64,000 bases of DNA from Bradysia coprophila (taxonomy: Eukaryota > Arthropoda > Insecta > Diptera > Sciaridae), in the NCBI RefSeq assembly GCF_014529535.1, contig NW_023503307.1, positions 704,797 to 768,796 on the forward strand, written 5' to 3'. The position numbers were made by a program, and so were the translations under genes. The notes below the pieces were generated by a model. That model did no database searches. It was given only the letters and a program-made list of their open reading frames with translations, and was not told the DNA's origin. This document shows, piece by piece, positions 38,601 to 49,800 of the stretch (its first letter is position 1; the number at the start of each line of letters is the position of its first letter).

Positions 38601-41600
38601 ACCCGTCATGCTTTAAAAGAAAAAAAGTTTAAAGAAAAAATCGCAAATACCTTTCAGGCCATCTGTATCACATATCTGCGTATACATCGTAAACTACCTA
38701 AATTGAGTATATTCATATACATAATACGATAGATAGTCTACCCGGAGATTGTTCGGGATTGATTACTACTGATCAATGAAATTGATGGGGCGTGAAACAA
38801 CGGAGAGAGATTTTCGGGTTCAAATGACGATGCTCCGTATAATTAGCATGTAATAGAGTGGATGTAGAATCCGTATAACAACTGAGTGAAAGAAATATTG
38901 ATCGAATATGACTTCGATGGATGTAGGGCGGCGCACAAGTCTCTCCACGTGCAATAGTAGTCGAATACCTATTATTTGTTCATTGATAAACTTTTTTATG
39001 AATGAAAGAATACTCCTGGTATATGTACGGAGACTGGTGCTGCCACTCTAACATGTCTACAACTTTTTTCAAGTTAATCACTTCGAGAGTAAAATGCTCC
39101 AATCGTAACCGATATTGTGGCATGTGTACGTGAAAAAATCACTGAAAAAATATTCATTTCTGAGTCTTGTCTTGAACTGAAGGAGATTGTTCATCATAAA
39201 ATGTCATCAACGATACTCGTTGGTATTTTTCTGTTTATTGTACGTGGAGAAACAGTATCGCTTGAACAACACATTTCCTTTGGTTTTGTCTTGCTGGTTG
39301 GGCATCGTACAAAATGAAAAAAATAAAATGGAATCAGAGACCTCAATATTTCTGTTAGAAAAATGTGTTCGTGTTTGTTGAATTTAATTAAGGCACACGG
39401 CTTTCTGGGGGAGCGCTTAGTCTCGGGTCTAGCTATCCTCAAAACATCGTGTGAACCATTTGATTGGTTACTAATCGATTTCTCTGAAGAGATTGTAAGT
39501 TTTTACGCTTCTGTTAATAACAAAACATTACGATTTCGGTAACGGACACCAGGTTGAGACTACATTTGATGGTCAGCTCTATGTTTCAAACTAACCATGA
39601 TCTTAACTTCGAGTTTTTTTTTATTGGAGAAGCGAACAATCGTGATCTTTGTTGTGTACAACATACCCTGATTCGATTGCTGTTCAATCTGCATGACGAG
39701 TCACATTAGTTTGATTTAAGTTTTGGCTTTTAGAAATTGAAAATGGGTGCTTGCTTTGAGTCAAAAAAATCTACAAAATAGAAATGAAAATCGTCTTGAA
39801 ATCGAATAACCGATCGCTAATGAAAATTTTAAACCAATTTTACAGTTATGGCATACATGGAGATGTTTGGGAATTGTTCACATTCCACACACAGTACGTC
39901 CGAGTTTCTACGCCACTCAATGCATACGTACAATGTAACTCATCATTCGTCTGAGCATATCACCAATAATCACAATATCACACACAGCCAAACTATGAGG
40001 TAAGAACCACTACATATTACTCTACGTCTTCCTAAAATGGATTGTTCAGTGGGATCGAATAACGAGAAAAAAAAACTATTTCCAGTTTATCGCCACTCCG
40101 AAAGCAAACAATAATTGAATCGGTTAGTACCTCTCCAATTGACGAAAATCCACCAGCATTGCCGCCGAAACGACAACGCGTTAATAGCAACAAAACGGCT
40201 AGTATCATTTCAACGCCACCGTCTAGTCCGAAACTGGCTCTAACCGATAACAACACATCTAGTCATATTAGGGATTCAAATCTAAACACAACCAATAATA
40301 AATTAAATGTGGACGATCGGTCCATAGTTACGCGTAACAGTGATGCAGCTGGGCAGACGGTAAATACAGTGAAACTAGATTCTAAGGATAAACGAAAGAG
40401 TGATGGTGATAGCAACAGTTATATTCAATTATACGATGGGCAAACGGTAAAATCGCTTTCTAATCATACTAACGATGACGATGATGAGGTTGTTCTGCGG
40501 CGTAATTCACCCAATAAGCAACAGGTGTGTGTTAAGTCGATATAGTAAATGGATGCAGTTAACTCGCATGGCGTCAAATGTTTTTGTTTTTTGTTCTGTT
40601 TGAATTTGCGTGCATCAGATGCGAGACATCGATTTGTTTTGGTGGACACATTCATTGATACGATAAACAAAGAATTGGAGTCTTAAAATACTGATGCCGT
40701 CTCCTACCTAAGGTGTTACTAAAAAAATCGTATCAACGAACCACACTCCCCCGAAGATCTGTTTTAAGATTCGAATTCCGTTTCATTAGCTGGTTTCCTA
40801 AATTTTCCTCAGTTGACAAGAATGAAATCATTTCTAGTAAATTCCGTCCATGGATTCATTCAGAAGTTGCCCTGTTATCGATGAATATGTGCATGCAAAC
40901 GTAACTAATTTGTGTTTTGTTGTCTAACTGTTTGAATGTGTCATCGTTGTCACATACAATTTTCTAATTCAAATTTTCTCTACCTCATATGAATGAACAG
41001 ACAAATTCGGCCCCCTTATCACCGGCCCCACTGAAAACAACAAATAGTCTCATCGAAGAATTGGATATTTCGAAATATCTAGTGCTGAAAAAGGAAGGCG
41101 AAGATGGACCTGATGTCAAGGGCGGCTACGTGGATGCTTTGATTGTACATGCAAGCAAAGTACAAAAAGTTAATGAAAGTGGTGAGTGTCGAACGACAGT
41201 TTGAAAAAATTTTAACCCAAAAAATATCAAAATTTCCTTTCTTCAACCACCCGTGCCCGCAGATTCTGTCAAGGAAAATGGTAAATTTGCTTGCAGTCTG
41301 TATGAACTAAGTAGTTTTTGGGTTTCGGTTTGTTTTTCTTCAATTTATGTTCATCAGTAAAAATGGAAGAAAATGTATGTTCAATTCCATGATACTCGGT
41401 GTAGACTGCATACATCTCAATCATAAAAATTGAACTTATTCTTCCATTGGATGCCAACGATTTCTTGAGTATCCATGACATATAAGTATGTCCGTTTCCG
41501 AGATATCTAGTTCGGAAAGAAGTTGAAGCACATTTTGTAAAATACTGACACTTGATCTTTCAAGCACGTAATGTACAGATTCTATAGTTCGTTGTATAGT

Positions 41601-44350
41601 TAGATAATTTTCAGGTGTTTTATTCTCAGATTATTTTTTTCGTATCGATTTAACGCGTGATTGGTTGATTCTAATCGATCTTCTACTGCACTTTTTAGTG
41701 AGAATTGTTTTCTGTACATAGCGGAACGTTTCTATCTAGATGCGACGTTAGTTATTTACGTATCTCTTTTGGACGATTGATTTTAGACTATTTCGCTTGT
41801 CACGTGCCCGAAGTTAGGGCTACCGGCGAAAGTGCCGAAAATCAATCATCCGAAACAGATGCAACTTTACATACAAAGGGATGAAATCACGAGAAAAAAA
41901 TCACTCCATTTTATCCGTGGAAGCATGTAATAGATTTACAAGACGAGTGACAAAAAGTTGGAATGTAAAGCTTTCGTGTGAGTTTTGTTTATCCGAGGCG
42001 ACGCCGAGGTCAATAAACACACGAAAACGCGACTTTGTAAGTTATATCACGAGTTTTGTAATGGATTTTACATGCTGTGGGCGTCGAAAGTTCATGAAAT
42101 TTGATGAAAAGAACGACCCGCAAGCATGTAAATGAATTGGTAGTCCTTGTAGACAATGTGTTCAAATTCGGAATGTATTTTCGCCCTCTAACGTGAAAAT
42201 TTTCTTTTAGCATTCGGCGAAGCATTCATTACAACGTTTAGAACATTTATATCGCCATTGGAATTGATCGAAAAACTAATTCACCGACACACAATTTTTT
42301 ATTGCCAAATAAATGATCAAAAGCAGAAAGCAGCAAAAGAATCATTCTCATTGTTGGTGAGAGTGGTCAACGACTTGACGTAAGTTACGATGCAATCTAA
42401 AGCCACACTCATCTAAACATATTCCGTTAACAGCGCTCCCGATCTAACATCTCACCTACTATCTATGCTTAACGAATTCGTCTATCAGTTAGTGTGCTCT
42501 GGCCAATTGACTATGGCAAAGTCGCTAAGAATTAAAATTCTCGAAAAGGTTGGTAGATTTTCCTATTTGTTACATTGTGACACCCACTAATATTGGCGTT
42601 CTGATCTATTGTTTGTCGGATAGATTGATCTATTAAAGAAACAGAAAATGCAATCGTTGAATGCATCTCTCCCATCGCGTGCCATTATGACCGGTCTACC
42701 AACGTTAATTGACTTGAAGTCGGCCGATATTGCTGAGCAAATGACTTTACTCGATGCGGAATTGTTTGCAAAAATTGAAATACCAGAAGTGTTGATTTGG
42801 GCACAGGAACAGTGCGAAGAGCGGTCACCGAATTTGACACGGTTCACGGAACATTTCAACAAAATGTCTTATTGGTAAGTGATTTAGTGTTCGATCTCGT
42901 TGCGAACGTCGATGGTTTCATATGTAACGCAATTTTTCAGGGCACGGTCACAGATTCTGAAACAGGAAGACAGTAAAGATCGGGAGAAGCACGTCATCAA
43001 ATTCATTAAAATAATGAAGCATTTACGAAAAATTAATAATTTCAATTCGTATCTGGCACTACTGTCAGCTTTAGACTCAGCGCCTATCAGAAGGTGGGTT
43101 CAAATTTTCATTTTGCATTGACATAGCAAGAAATAATTGTTCGCTTACCGTCAATAGACTGGAATGGCACCGAACCATAACCGATGGACTGAAAGAGTAT
43201 TGCGCTCTTATCGATTCCAGTTCAAGTTTTCGAGCTTATCGTCAGGCGCTAGCTGAAACAAACCCGCCCTGCATACCGTACATGTAATTGAATAATTTTA
43301 TTGGAACTTTTATGATGATCGACTTGCTAATAAAAACAAAAATGTTTCTCATTTCAGTGGTCTTGTTCTACAAGACTTAACATTTGTTCATATTGGTAAC
43401 CAAGACTTTTTGAGTGAAGGCGTGATTAACTTTTCGAAAAGATGGCAGCAACACAATATCGTAGTTAATATGAAACGATTCAAGAAAGGGTAAGTCATTA
43501 TTAACAATATAGATTGACTAGGCTGACGTATTAGTCGGCAGAATATAATTTTAAATCGTATCCGTGCTGATGTAACAGCAATTTGATAAAAGGCTGAGGT
43601 TTGGTTTCTTACCAGACCAGTTATAGTGCAAATAAAACAATTGTTTCCGTCAGAAAAGAGCGGCAAATTTCATTAAGAGTCAGTACAGAATTTGATTATT
43701 TCAATTCAAATAGACGCCGTTCTATCGACATATTACTGATATGAAATCGTAGATTCTTTGAATAAAATGTTTCCGACAAAAAGTTGATTTCCGACATTTG
43801 AACACCCGGTACCAACGAGCCCTTTGTCTGGTACGGTGTTTGTCAAATGTTCAGAGATCTAAAATTTTCCGTTAACTTGTGAAGAGTTTACTGGTTAAAG
43901 GTGTAAAAAAATTTGGTATTCAACAAAGGGTTAACGATCTACTCATCTCCAAAAATTTCATTTTTTATTATTGTCTGGTAAACAGCTTAAAACCGACTCT
44001 ATCGCAAATGAATTGAAACCCTAACCTTTTTGACCTGGCTGACCTGTGGATTTTGAAGTTAGTCGAGTTCGGTTCGGATTTGACAGTTTGTCGTACTACA
44101 ATGTCCACTTTTATCACTCTGTAAATCGGCTTCTTGTGCAGTTCTATGCATCCACACACACATTTCCAATTACTAATGAGACTAAACTACCAAAAAAATT
44201 GTTTACAGTAGCAGTTCCTATCCTTTTACGAAAAAAGAACGAATAATTGGATTCTTTGATAATTTCGAAAATTATCTGGACGAAGATGCGATGTGGCAAA
44301 TATCGGAAAATTTAAAACCACGTGTATCACGAAAGGCAATACCAAACTAA
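26678..44350 (+). CDS. C3G: C3G / RapGEF1, Rap guanine nucleotide exchange factor
   Basis: Activates Rap1 by GDP-GTP exchange after recruitment by CRK adaptors. Exons: 26678-26834, 33903-34053, 34128-34221, 34297-34405, 34490-34680, 35170-35540, 35608-35774, 36003-36101, 37113-37584, 37653-37789, 39846-39999, 40086-40524, 41001-41181, 42211-42379, 42434-42548, 42624-42874, 42941-43093, 43158-43283, 43358-43489, 44209-44350. They sum to 1269 codons plus TAA. An N-terminal helical region (VRQVKHALTHFKDV) is followed by four PxLPxK CRK-SH3 motifs: PPLPPKRK (about 35440), PALPVKTR (about 37495), PPLPVKKK (about 37760), PALPPKRQ (about 40155). The RasGEFN part starts near GEDGPDVKGG (about 41095). 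The CDC25 core runs from SADIAEQMTLLDAELF (about 42720) through NFNSYLALLSALDSAPIRR to SKRWQQ. Optional microexons lie at 37972-37995 and 41263-41280. The first exon (MPQYDDTFL...) is assigned only by position and matching phase. Confidence 0.93.
28994..30641. mobile_element. Transposon-like element ending in AGCCCCGTACGAAGTACT
   Basis: The left end AGCCCGTACGAAGTACT (about 28994-29010) is matched inverted at the right end (AGTACTTCGTACGGGGCT, about 30624-30641). The interior is mostly a 144-bp tandem array, then a unique stretch with GGGCCGGCCC and a (GGAC)n run near 30488-30510. No transposase frame is visible. A related fragment (AGCCCCGTACGACCCGTAAA) lies just outside, near 28800. No clean target duplication was found. 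It sits in the first intron of C3G. Confidence 0.65.
29060..30200. repeat. Tandem array, about 144-bp unit, 8 copies
   Basis: The word CTTAGGG (followed by CCGAGTAGCGGCCTTAG in most units) recurs at 29167, 29311, 29455, 29605, 29750, 29894, 30039 and 30183, so the unit is 144-150 bp. Each unit also carries CAAATTTGAAACTTTTTT, TATTCAATTA and AATCGGATGAGATTTA. Alternate units share variants (TGCCATCATTCTATTCGGC against CGCCACGTTCTTTTCGG), which suggests partial spread as two-unit blocks. Confidence 0.92.
31115..31222 (+). other. Possible alternative C3G exon
   Basis: TATTTTACCAG precedes an open 108-nt stretch (EFEDKDDISTSVDSLPNLEIF...) that ends AAAGCAG/GTCCGT, a weak donor. Entry and exit phases (1 and 1) fit splicing to the exon at 33903 and to the candidate first exon ending at 22261, which would give a Glu at the junction. 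Splicing from 26834 would create TAA, so it cannot follow that exon. This is weak evidence overall. Confidence 0.3.
33330..33560. repeat. Low-complexity CAGGTCAACCTGA patch
   Basis: Words such as CAGGTCA, ACCTGACCTGAGCCTGA, CAGGTTAACCTGAACCTGA and CAGGTCAACCTGATG recur in both orientations over about 230 bp. The texture resembles the CGGGTCAACCCGAACC element at 61830-62403, with A/T replacing CpG, so it may be an old, CpG-decayed relative. No ends were identified. Confidence 0.5.
37972..37995 (+). other. Candidate 24-nt microexon of C3G
   Basis: Acceptor ACACTTTAG and donor GTAAGT flank 24 nt. The exon enters and leaves in phase 1, adding eight residues in frame (junction Met, then FQSVAYS) between KKKH and MAYMEMF. 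Skipping it gives KKKHIMAYMEMF, which resembles the vertebrate KHMLAYMQLL block, so it is probably an alternatively included microexon. Confidence 0.55.
41263..41280 (+). other. Candidate 18-nt microexon of C3G
   Basis: A strong pyrimidine tract and CCCGCAG precede 18 nt followed by GTAAAT. Entry and exit phase are 1, so inclusion adds six residues (D-SVKEN) in frame just before AFGEAFITTFRTF at the RasGEFN domain. Without it the spacing between VHA and EAF equals that of human RapGEF1 as I recall it, so the exon is likely optional. Confidence 0.5.
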
Positions 44351-46860
44351 TTTTAAACAAAAATAAAATCAGCTCGAAACCAACAACAACCACCAAACCA
44401 CAACAACAACTAAAGAGAAACAAAAATGGTAAATTTAGTTTCGAAAGAAACTTTTTTTGGTTTACCCTTTAAATCGAATGTTATGGTAGTTTTAAGGCCG
44501 TGTTTTGAACTGTATTACCTCACAGTAAATGGTATTTTATACAATTTTAGCCCGATTAGGGAACAAGGAATCGTAAACACTCGATTCACATCTACTTAAT
44601 TTAAGATCATTTTCCTGTAAGGAATATTTTAGAAAATTTTTAATTTTTTCGATTTTTTTTTGGTTTATGATAAGTCAATTTGCTGGTTCAAACAACACTA
44701 AGACATATTGCAGTGTTCTCAGCAACCGGAAAATATAGTTTTTAAAATTTAACTCAATTTGAAATTACTACGAAACATTTTAGCATTGAAAATTCCACTC
44801 TTTTTGGGAGAAATTAATTTTGGAAAATTAAATTACCCTAAAATTGGCCCTTTGTATACTGGACCGGTCACGAAATGGTATAAATGTCAACTACTAAGAC
44901 AATATGGATTAATGAAGTGGGATGTACGTACAGTGAGCGGTAATCAATTTTATATCGAAACTTGCGTGCTGGTAGGTATGCTCTCTTACCCATAACCAGT
45001 TACGTGCTTATAAGCAAAGCCTGTTTTCGTGAAATTGATTCGTTAAAATTTTCGAAATTCTGGAAAATTAACGGAATTCCTGTAAATCCTCGAAATTCTT
45101 GAAAGTTGTTGAAATTCCAAAATTCAAGAATTTTCAAAAATTTAAATTCTTGAAATTACTGAAGATTTCGGAAGTTACTTAAAATCGCGAAAACTCTCGA
45201 AATTCCGGAAAATTACCCTTGCTTGTTAGGTTCAGACACATGTACGGCTTATCACTGCGTTATAAGCCCGTGTCTAACCATGTGAGCGAAAACGGTACCA
45301 GCATATTCAACATTCATCTGAAGTAAATTTGGAAAGAAAAATGACCGACACATGATAAAAGTTACGAAACTTACAAATGAAAAACGCATCAGAAATGGTC
45401 ATATTTCAATAAAATATTATTTTTCATACCTAGGACCCGAAAAGTGTGATTTCGTCGTTTTAAGACGCCGTAAGACTTTTAGACTTTTAGTCCTCGGTAC
45501 GATATATACTATTATTGCACTAACAGACCAGGGACTTTTTTTGGAAAAACATTTTCTTGAATTTTCCCACATTTTTCTGGATATATCCAAGGTAAATATA
45601 GTGAGGAGGTAATGCCATATATAACCGAATCAGATGTGCGGTGGCACGAAACTCCAAACAAACTCCATCTCATCCCTTCGTTGAAAGCAAATAATGGAAT
45701 AGAAAGTCATCTGTTATGAGATAGCGAAAATATTTTTGTGAAATACAAGTAAATCGTAGTCAACCATTTAAAAAAAAACGATGTCATTAGCATCGAACTT
45801 ATGTGCTAGGCCGCGCGTCTGAATGGAATTACCTCCTCACTATATTTACCTTGGATGTTCCCGTTAATGTCACTTATAACTGAATAATCGATTGTGAGGT
45901 CATGTTGTTCGGAAACACTGCATTAAAATGGTCGTAATAAAAAAAACTTTTTTATAAAACTGAGAAACTAAAACTAGTGAGAAGAAAATTGAATATCACA
46001 CAAAAACCACGTGAGCAATTATTTATTATGAAACATAAAAACGCAAAAGTTTTAATAGATTTTTTACGTCTATTTTTAATTAGTCAATAAGAACAAAGAA
46101 ATGAATTTTTTAATGAGGAAAATGAATAACAAAAGAGAAAAGAGAGAAAAACTTCAACCATACAATTTTTTAGTATGCTATTTTAACGTTGAAATTGAGA
46201 TTTATTTGTAAAAAACACAATGTGAATGTGCTAAGAATTGAGAAATATAGAAAGAACGACAGATAGAGAGATAAAGAGGACAGAGGAAACAGAAACAGAG
46301 AGAAACAAAACAAGTATTTTTATTAAAAATATTTTAACCGTCGTATTTATACCTATATTTAGTGCATCTAAGCAAATGAGAAATAATAATAAAAAAAAGA
46401 AGAAAAAAACAAAAAAGAAACAAAAACTAACATCAATATAATAAAATAAAAATAAAAAATTAGAAAGAAATTTAACATGAGAAAGCTAAAAAACATTAGT
46501 GAAAAAAGAATAAAAAATAGTATCCGTGTTCTATAAATTTTACTCAAATAATTTAAAAAAATAAATAAAAAAATGAATCTAAATGTGATCTATAGACTAA
46601 CTGAAATATAAAAAAAAATAAAAAATGAAAAAGAATCAATATGATAATGATAATATATTAAAACATTAAATCTTAAAAATTAAAATAAAAAAAAAAACAA
46701 GAACAACAACAAAAATGCAATGAACATGCACAACGAATTCTTTTAAATTTAAACATAAAAATAAAAATAAACAAAAATGCAATTTTTTGTGTTGTAAACA
46801 TGTAACACGTGCATATCTGACTTTTTTGTTTTGTTGTCTTTAGGTTTCATTCATTCATTT
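44351..46860 (+). other. Probable C3G 3' UTR and downstream AT-rich DNA
   Basis: Non-coding sequence after the C3G stop. Degenerate GAAATTCTCG words cover about 45040-45215 and a MITE lies at 45585-45856. From about 46370 to 46780 the sequence is dominated by AATAAAA words, so many polyadenylation signals are available and the 3' end cannot be fixed. Confidence 0.45.
45585..45856. mobile_element. MITE-like element, 29-bp perfect inverted ends
   Basis: A 29-bp end sequence (ATCCAAGGTAAATATAGTGA, then GGAGGTAAT) at 45585-45613 is repeated exactly inverted at 45828-45856, bounding about 272 bp with no coding capacity. Perfect terminal identity suggests a fairly recent insertion. No convincing target duplication was seen. 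The superfamily is not recognized. Confidence 0.75.
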
Positions 46861-49800
46861 TAATTGAAAGAATACAAACTTAGGGTAAAATTACGATTGA
46901 TATAACCTCACATTTGACTGCACTAGTTACTGTAATCCAACGAAATTGGAACAATACGGCAAATGCCTTTGTTGCTGTTAGGGAATGAACGTAAAAGATA
47001 TGGCCGTATGCCAGATAAAACCGAGGACTTTGCTTCTTCGACACCTCGGATGAGCTTTTTTTCAATTTTTTAACATGAAATTTAAGTTACAGCTCAGAAA
47101 AGAGTCGCATCCAAAAGTTTAGACTCAAGTCGATACAAGACATGCCCTTCCTTAAACTTACGTTATTAAATCTGAAAAATGCTTCGAAAATATAAAACTG
47201 TTGATGAATATCTCTATGTAAATAGGTTTTGTCAACAAACAATTTTTTAAGACCTTAGTAACTTCTATGTCTGATTTTTTTTACAGTTTATGAATTAACA
47301 GCATGTCCGACAAGCTGTATGTTCAAATTTTTCACTGTTTCCAGTTAGGAGGACATGTCATTTCATTCACCCATTGTAAAGTTAAATTAGATTATTCGAG
47401 GCTAAAGTAAGTCGAATTCTGTATGTCATCCGGCTTGAATGACCTGGCCCTACCGCTTCTTTTGCTTTCATTCAGATGTCGCAGGATTTTTTTGCCACAC
47501 CAATTTTTACCAAACAACATCATTTCGTAGCGACGCGATAGTCTTAGTCATCGAAGGATTTTAGATTTATCAGTGATCTCGAAACATAGATCCTATGATG
47601 GCAACCTTCCGGACGACGCCAAAATCTGAAATATTCTTTTTGTTTCGTGCACATCGAAAATCTTTATAACAAATTTGATAAACTTTTGACGAGACCACAG
47701 AATGTAAATAAGTCAGGAGAAAGATGAAAAGTCTCGTTTTTGTGGCCTTCCTTTCATGTCGAGTCAAGTAAATGACATCTAATTGGTCACTTCGCAGTGT
47801 CAAGTGTTGATACATGAATTCAAAACAAAATTCACTCCAATTCGAGTGAAGTTGGCAATTTATAGTTGCCAACAGTTGCGAAGTGATTCAAATTTCATTA
47901 ATTGGTATAGTCAAATGTGAGCTGATGCGACCTGTAGTGACTTCACTGTAACGTAACCTCAAAATAATCACCTACAGTTCAACTAATTTCTGTTCTGTAA
48001 TTAATTTCGACGCCAGATTAATTAGGTAAGACTTATGAGCGGCACACTTTACCGCAATTAACTTAATTATGCGAAAATATTTAAAAAAAATCTATTTACC
48101 AAGCAAACCGATCGAAAAATCAAACCGAGAAATAACTGAGCACAATGAGCAGGTCAGATGAAAAATATCCACCGTGCTTGACTGACACTAAAGAATATAT
48201 ACTCAATGATTACTCATACAGGAAAAGTGTTGTTAAAAATACTCTGCAATCGCTAATTGATGATTGATATGGAAAAAGAGAAACGATGCGATGCTATTTG
48301 GGCGATTGGCTATTTCCTTTCCAGCGCTAAGCTTAAACAAATCGTTTAAATTTCCAGCGCCAAAATTCGTGAATTTTTTTCAGTGCCCATGCAGCCCATC
48401 GGCTTAGACCAAAAATTTCATTTCTAATTACGTACATTGTTGAGGAACATCAAGGAGCAGCCGACGGTTCTGTTAAACACAATCACGAAAAGCAATAATA
48501 TTTAATATCAAACACATAAGTCGAAGTAGATTCTCTTAGCTACAGGCAATAAATACTAAGATAAGATTTCGACCTTAGCTGGCTTTCCACTAAAGCATGA
48601 TGTCGTTAAAGTGGATATTTGACTGAACGAAGTTAGAAGCTAGTCTTATAGATGGAAACTCTACTCTATAAGTGACAATCGAGCTTATAGCATCGTTCCA
48701 CATTTGCTTTTCGCTTACTGTAAGATCCCATGACCCCAAGGATTTTTGTAACTTCACCTATATCCTATAATGCCAAGAATATTAAGGATCCACAATGTAT
48801 AGTCCTCAGCTAAGCACAGTTTAGTTAATTTCTTTATTAGTGCATCGGTGCGTTAAGTCTGACGTCAGTTTGAAACTTTTGTGAGCTTTACAGACGGAGA
48901 AACATAGAAAGTCACAATTACAATCCAATTCTGTTTACTCATTTGACATGCATTACCAATGTCAGTACATTTACGTACGTGTGTATGTTAACGATATTGC
49001 ATGTGGAATGAATAATATCAATGGAGACGTTGAAAATGGGGCTGCTTTATTTTCTCCCACTGTAAATTTTTATTTTTTAGATATCTCTACTGAGTAAGCA
49101 AAAACCCGCACTGAGATTCAATAAGCTGATTCTAACACTTACATTGTGTTGACTTAAGTTGTGCCCTCAAGGCTAGAAAAATCGCTTAGGACGCTTATGC
49201 ATTTGAATGTGTTGTAGTCAGTCGACAGTCGACAGGGTATTAAAAGTTAGAATTTAGACAAACTGTCGGTCATTATTCTGAAGTTGATTGTTTTTTTTTA
49301 TAGAAAATCAATTGTGATTGTAAACTCTTATTCAAATAAATGGAGAACAATATTGAACGTATACACACAATTCATACAAATATACAAAACATAAAAATTT
49401 AACCAAAACAAAACCAAGAAAACAATGATCGTTAATCATAATATAAAAATTTGTAGAATACAATTTACCCATTCAACGTCTAATCATAGCAAAATAAAAG
49501 AAAAACACAAACCAATTGTATCGTAAATGTTCTATCGTCAAAGTCATAATTCCCCTTTTCTTTTGCATTACTAAAATATTTTTATTTTCGTCGAGAAAAT
49601 TTTGTTTTTGACTTGAACTTTTTTTTTTTTAATTATTATTTTTCACTTAGAGCTAAGATTTTTTTTGTTTTCTTTTTTATTAAACTAATTTATTTATTTG
49701 TAATAAAGTGTAGTTTAATACGTTTTAATTTTAAATCTAAAAAGAATGAAAATCGAGAAGGAGAGAAGAAAGAGAGAGAGAAAATGGAAAACAGAACAAA

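Noticed and set aside
46238..46441. 67-codon frame rich in Lys, Glu and Thr
   Set aside because: It is a translation of AGA/AAA-rich low-complexity DNA.
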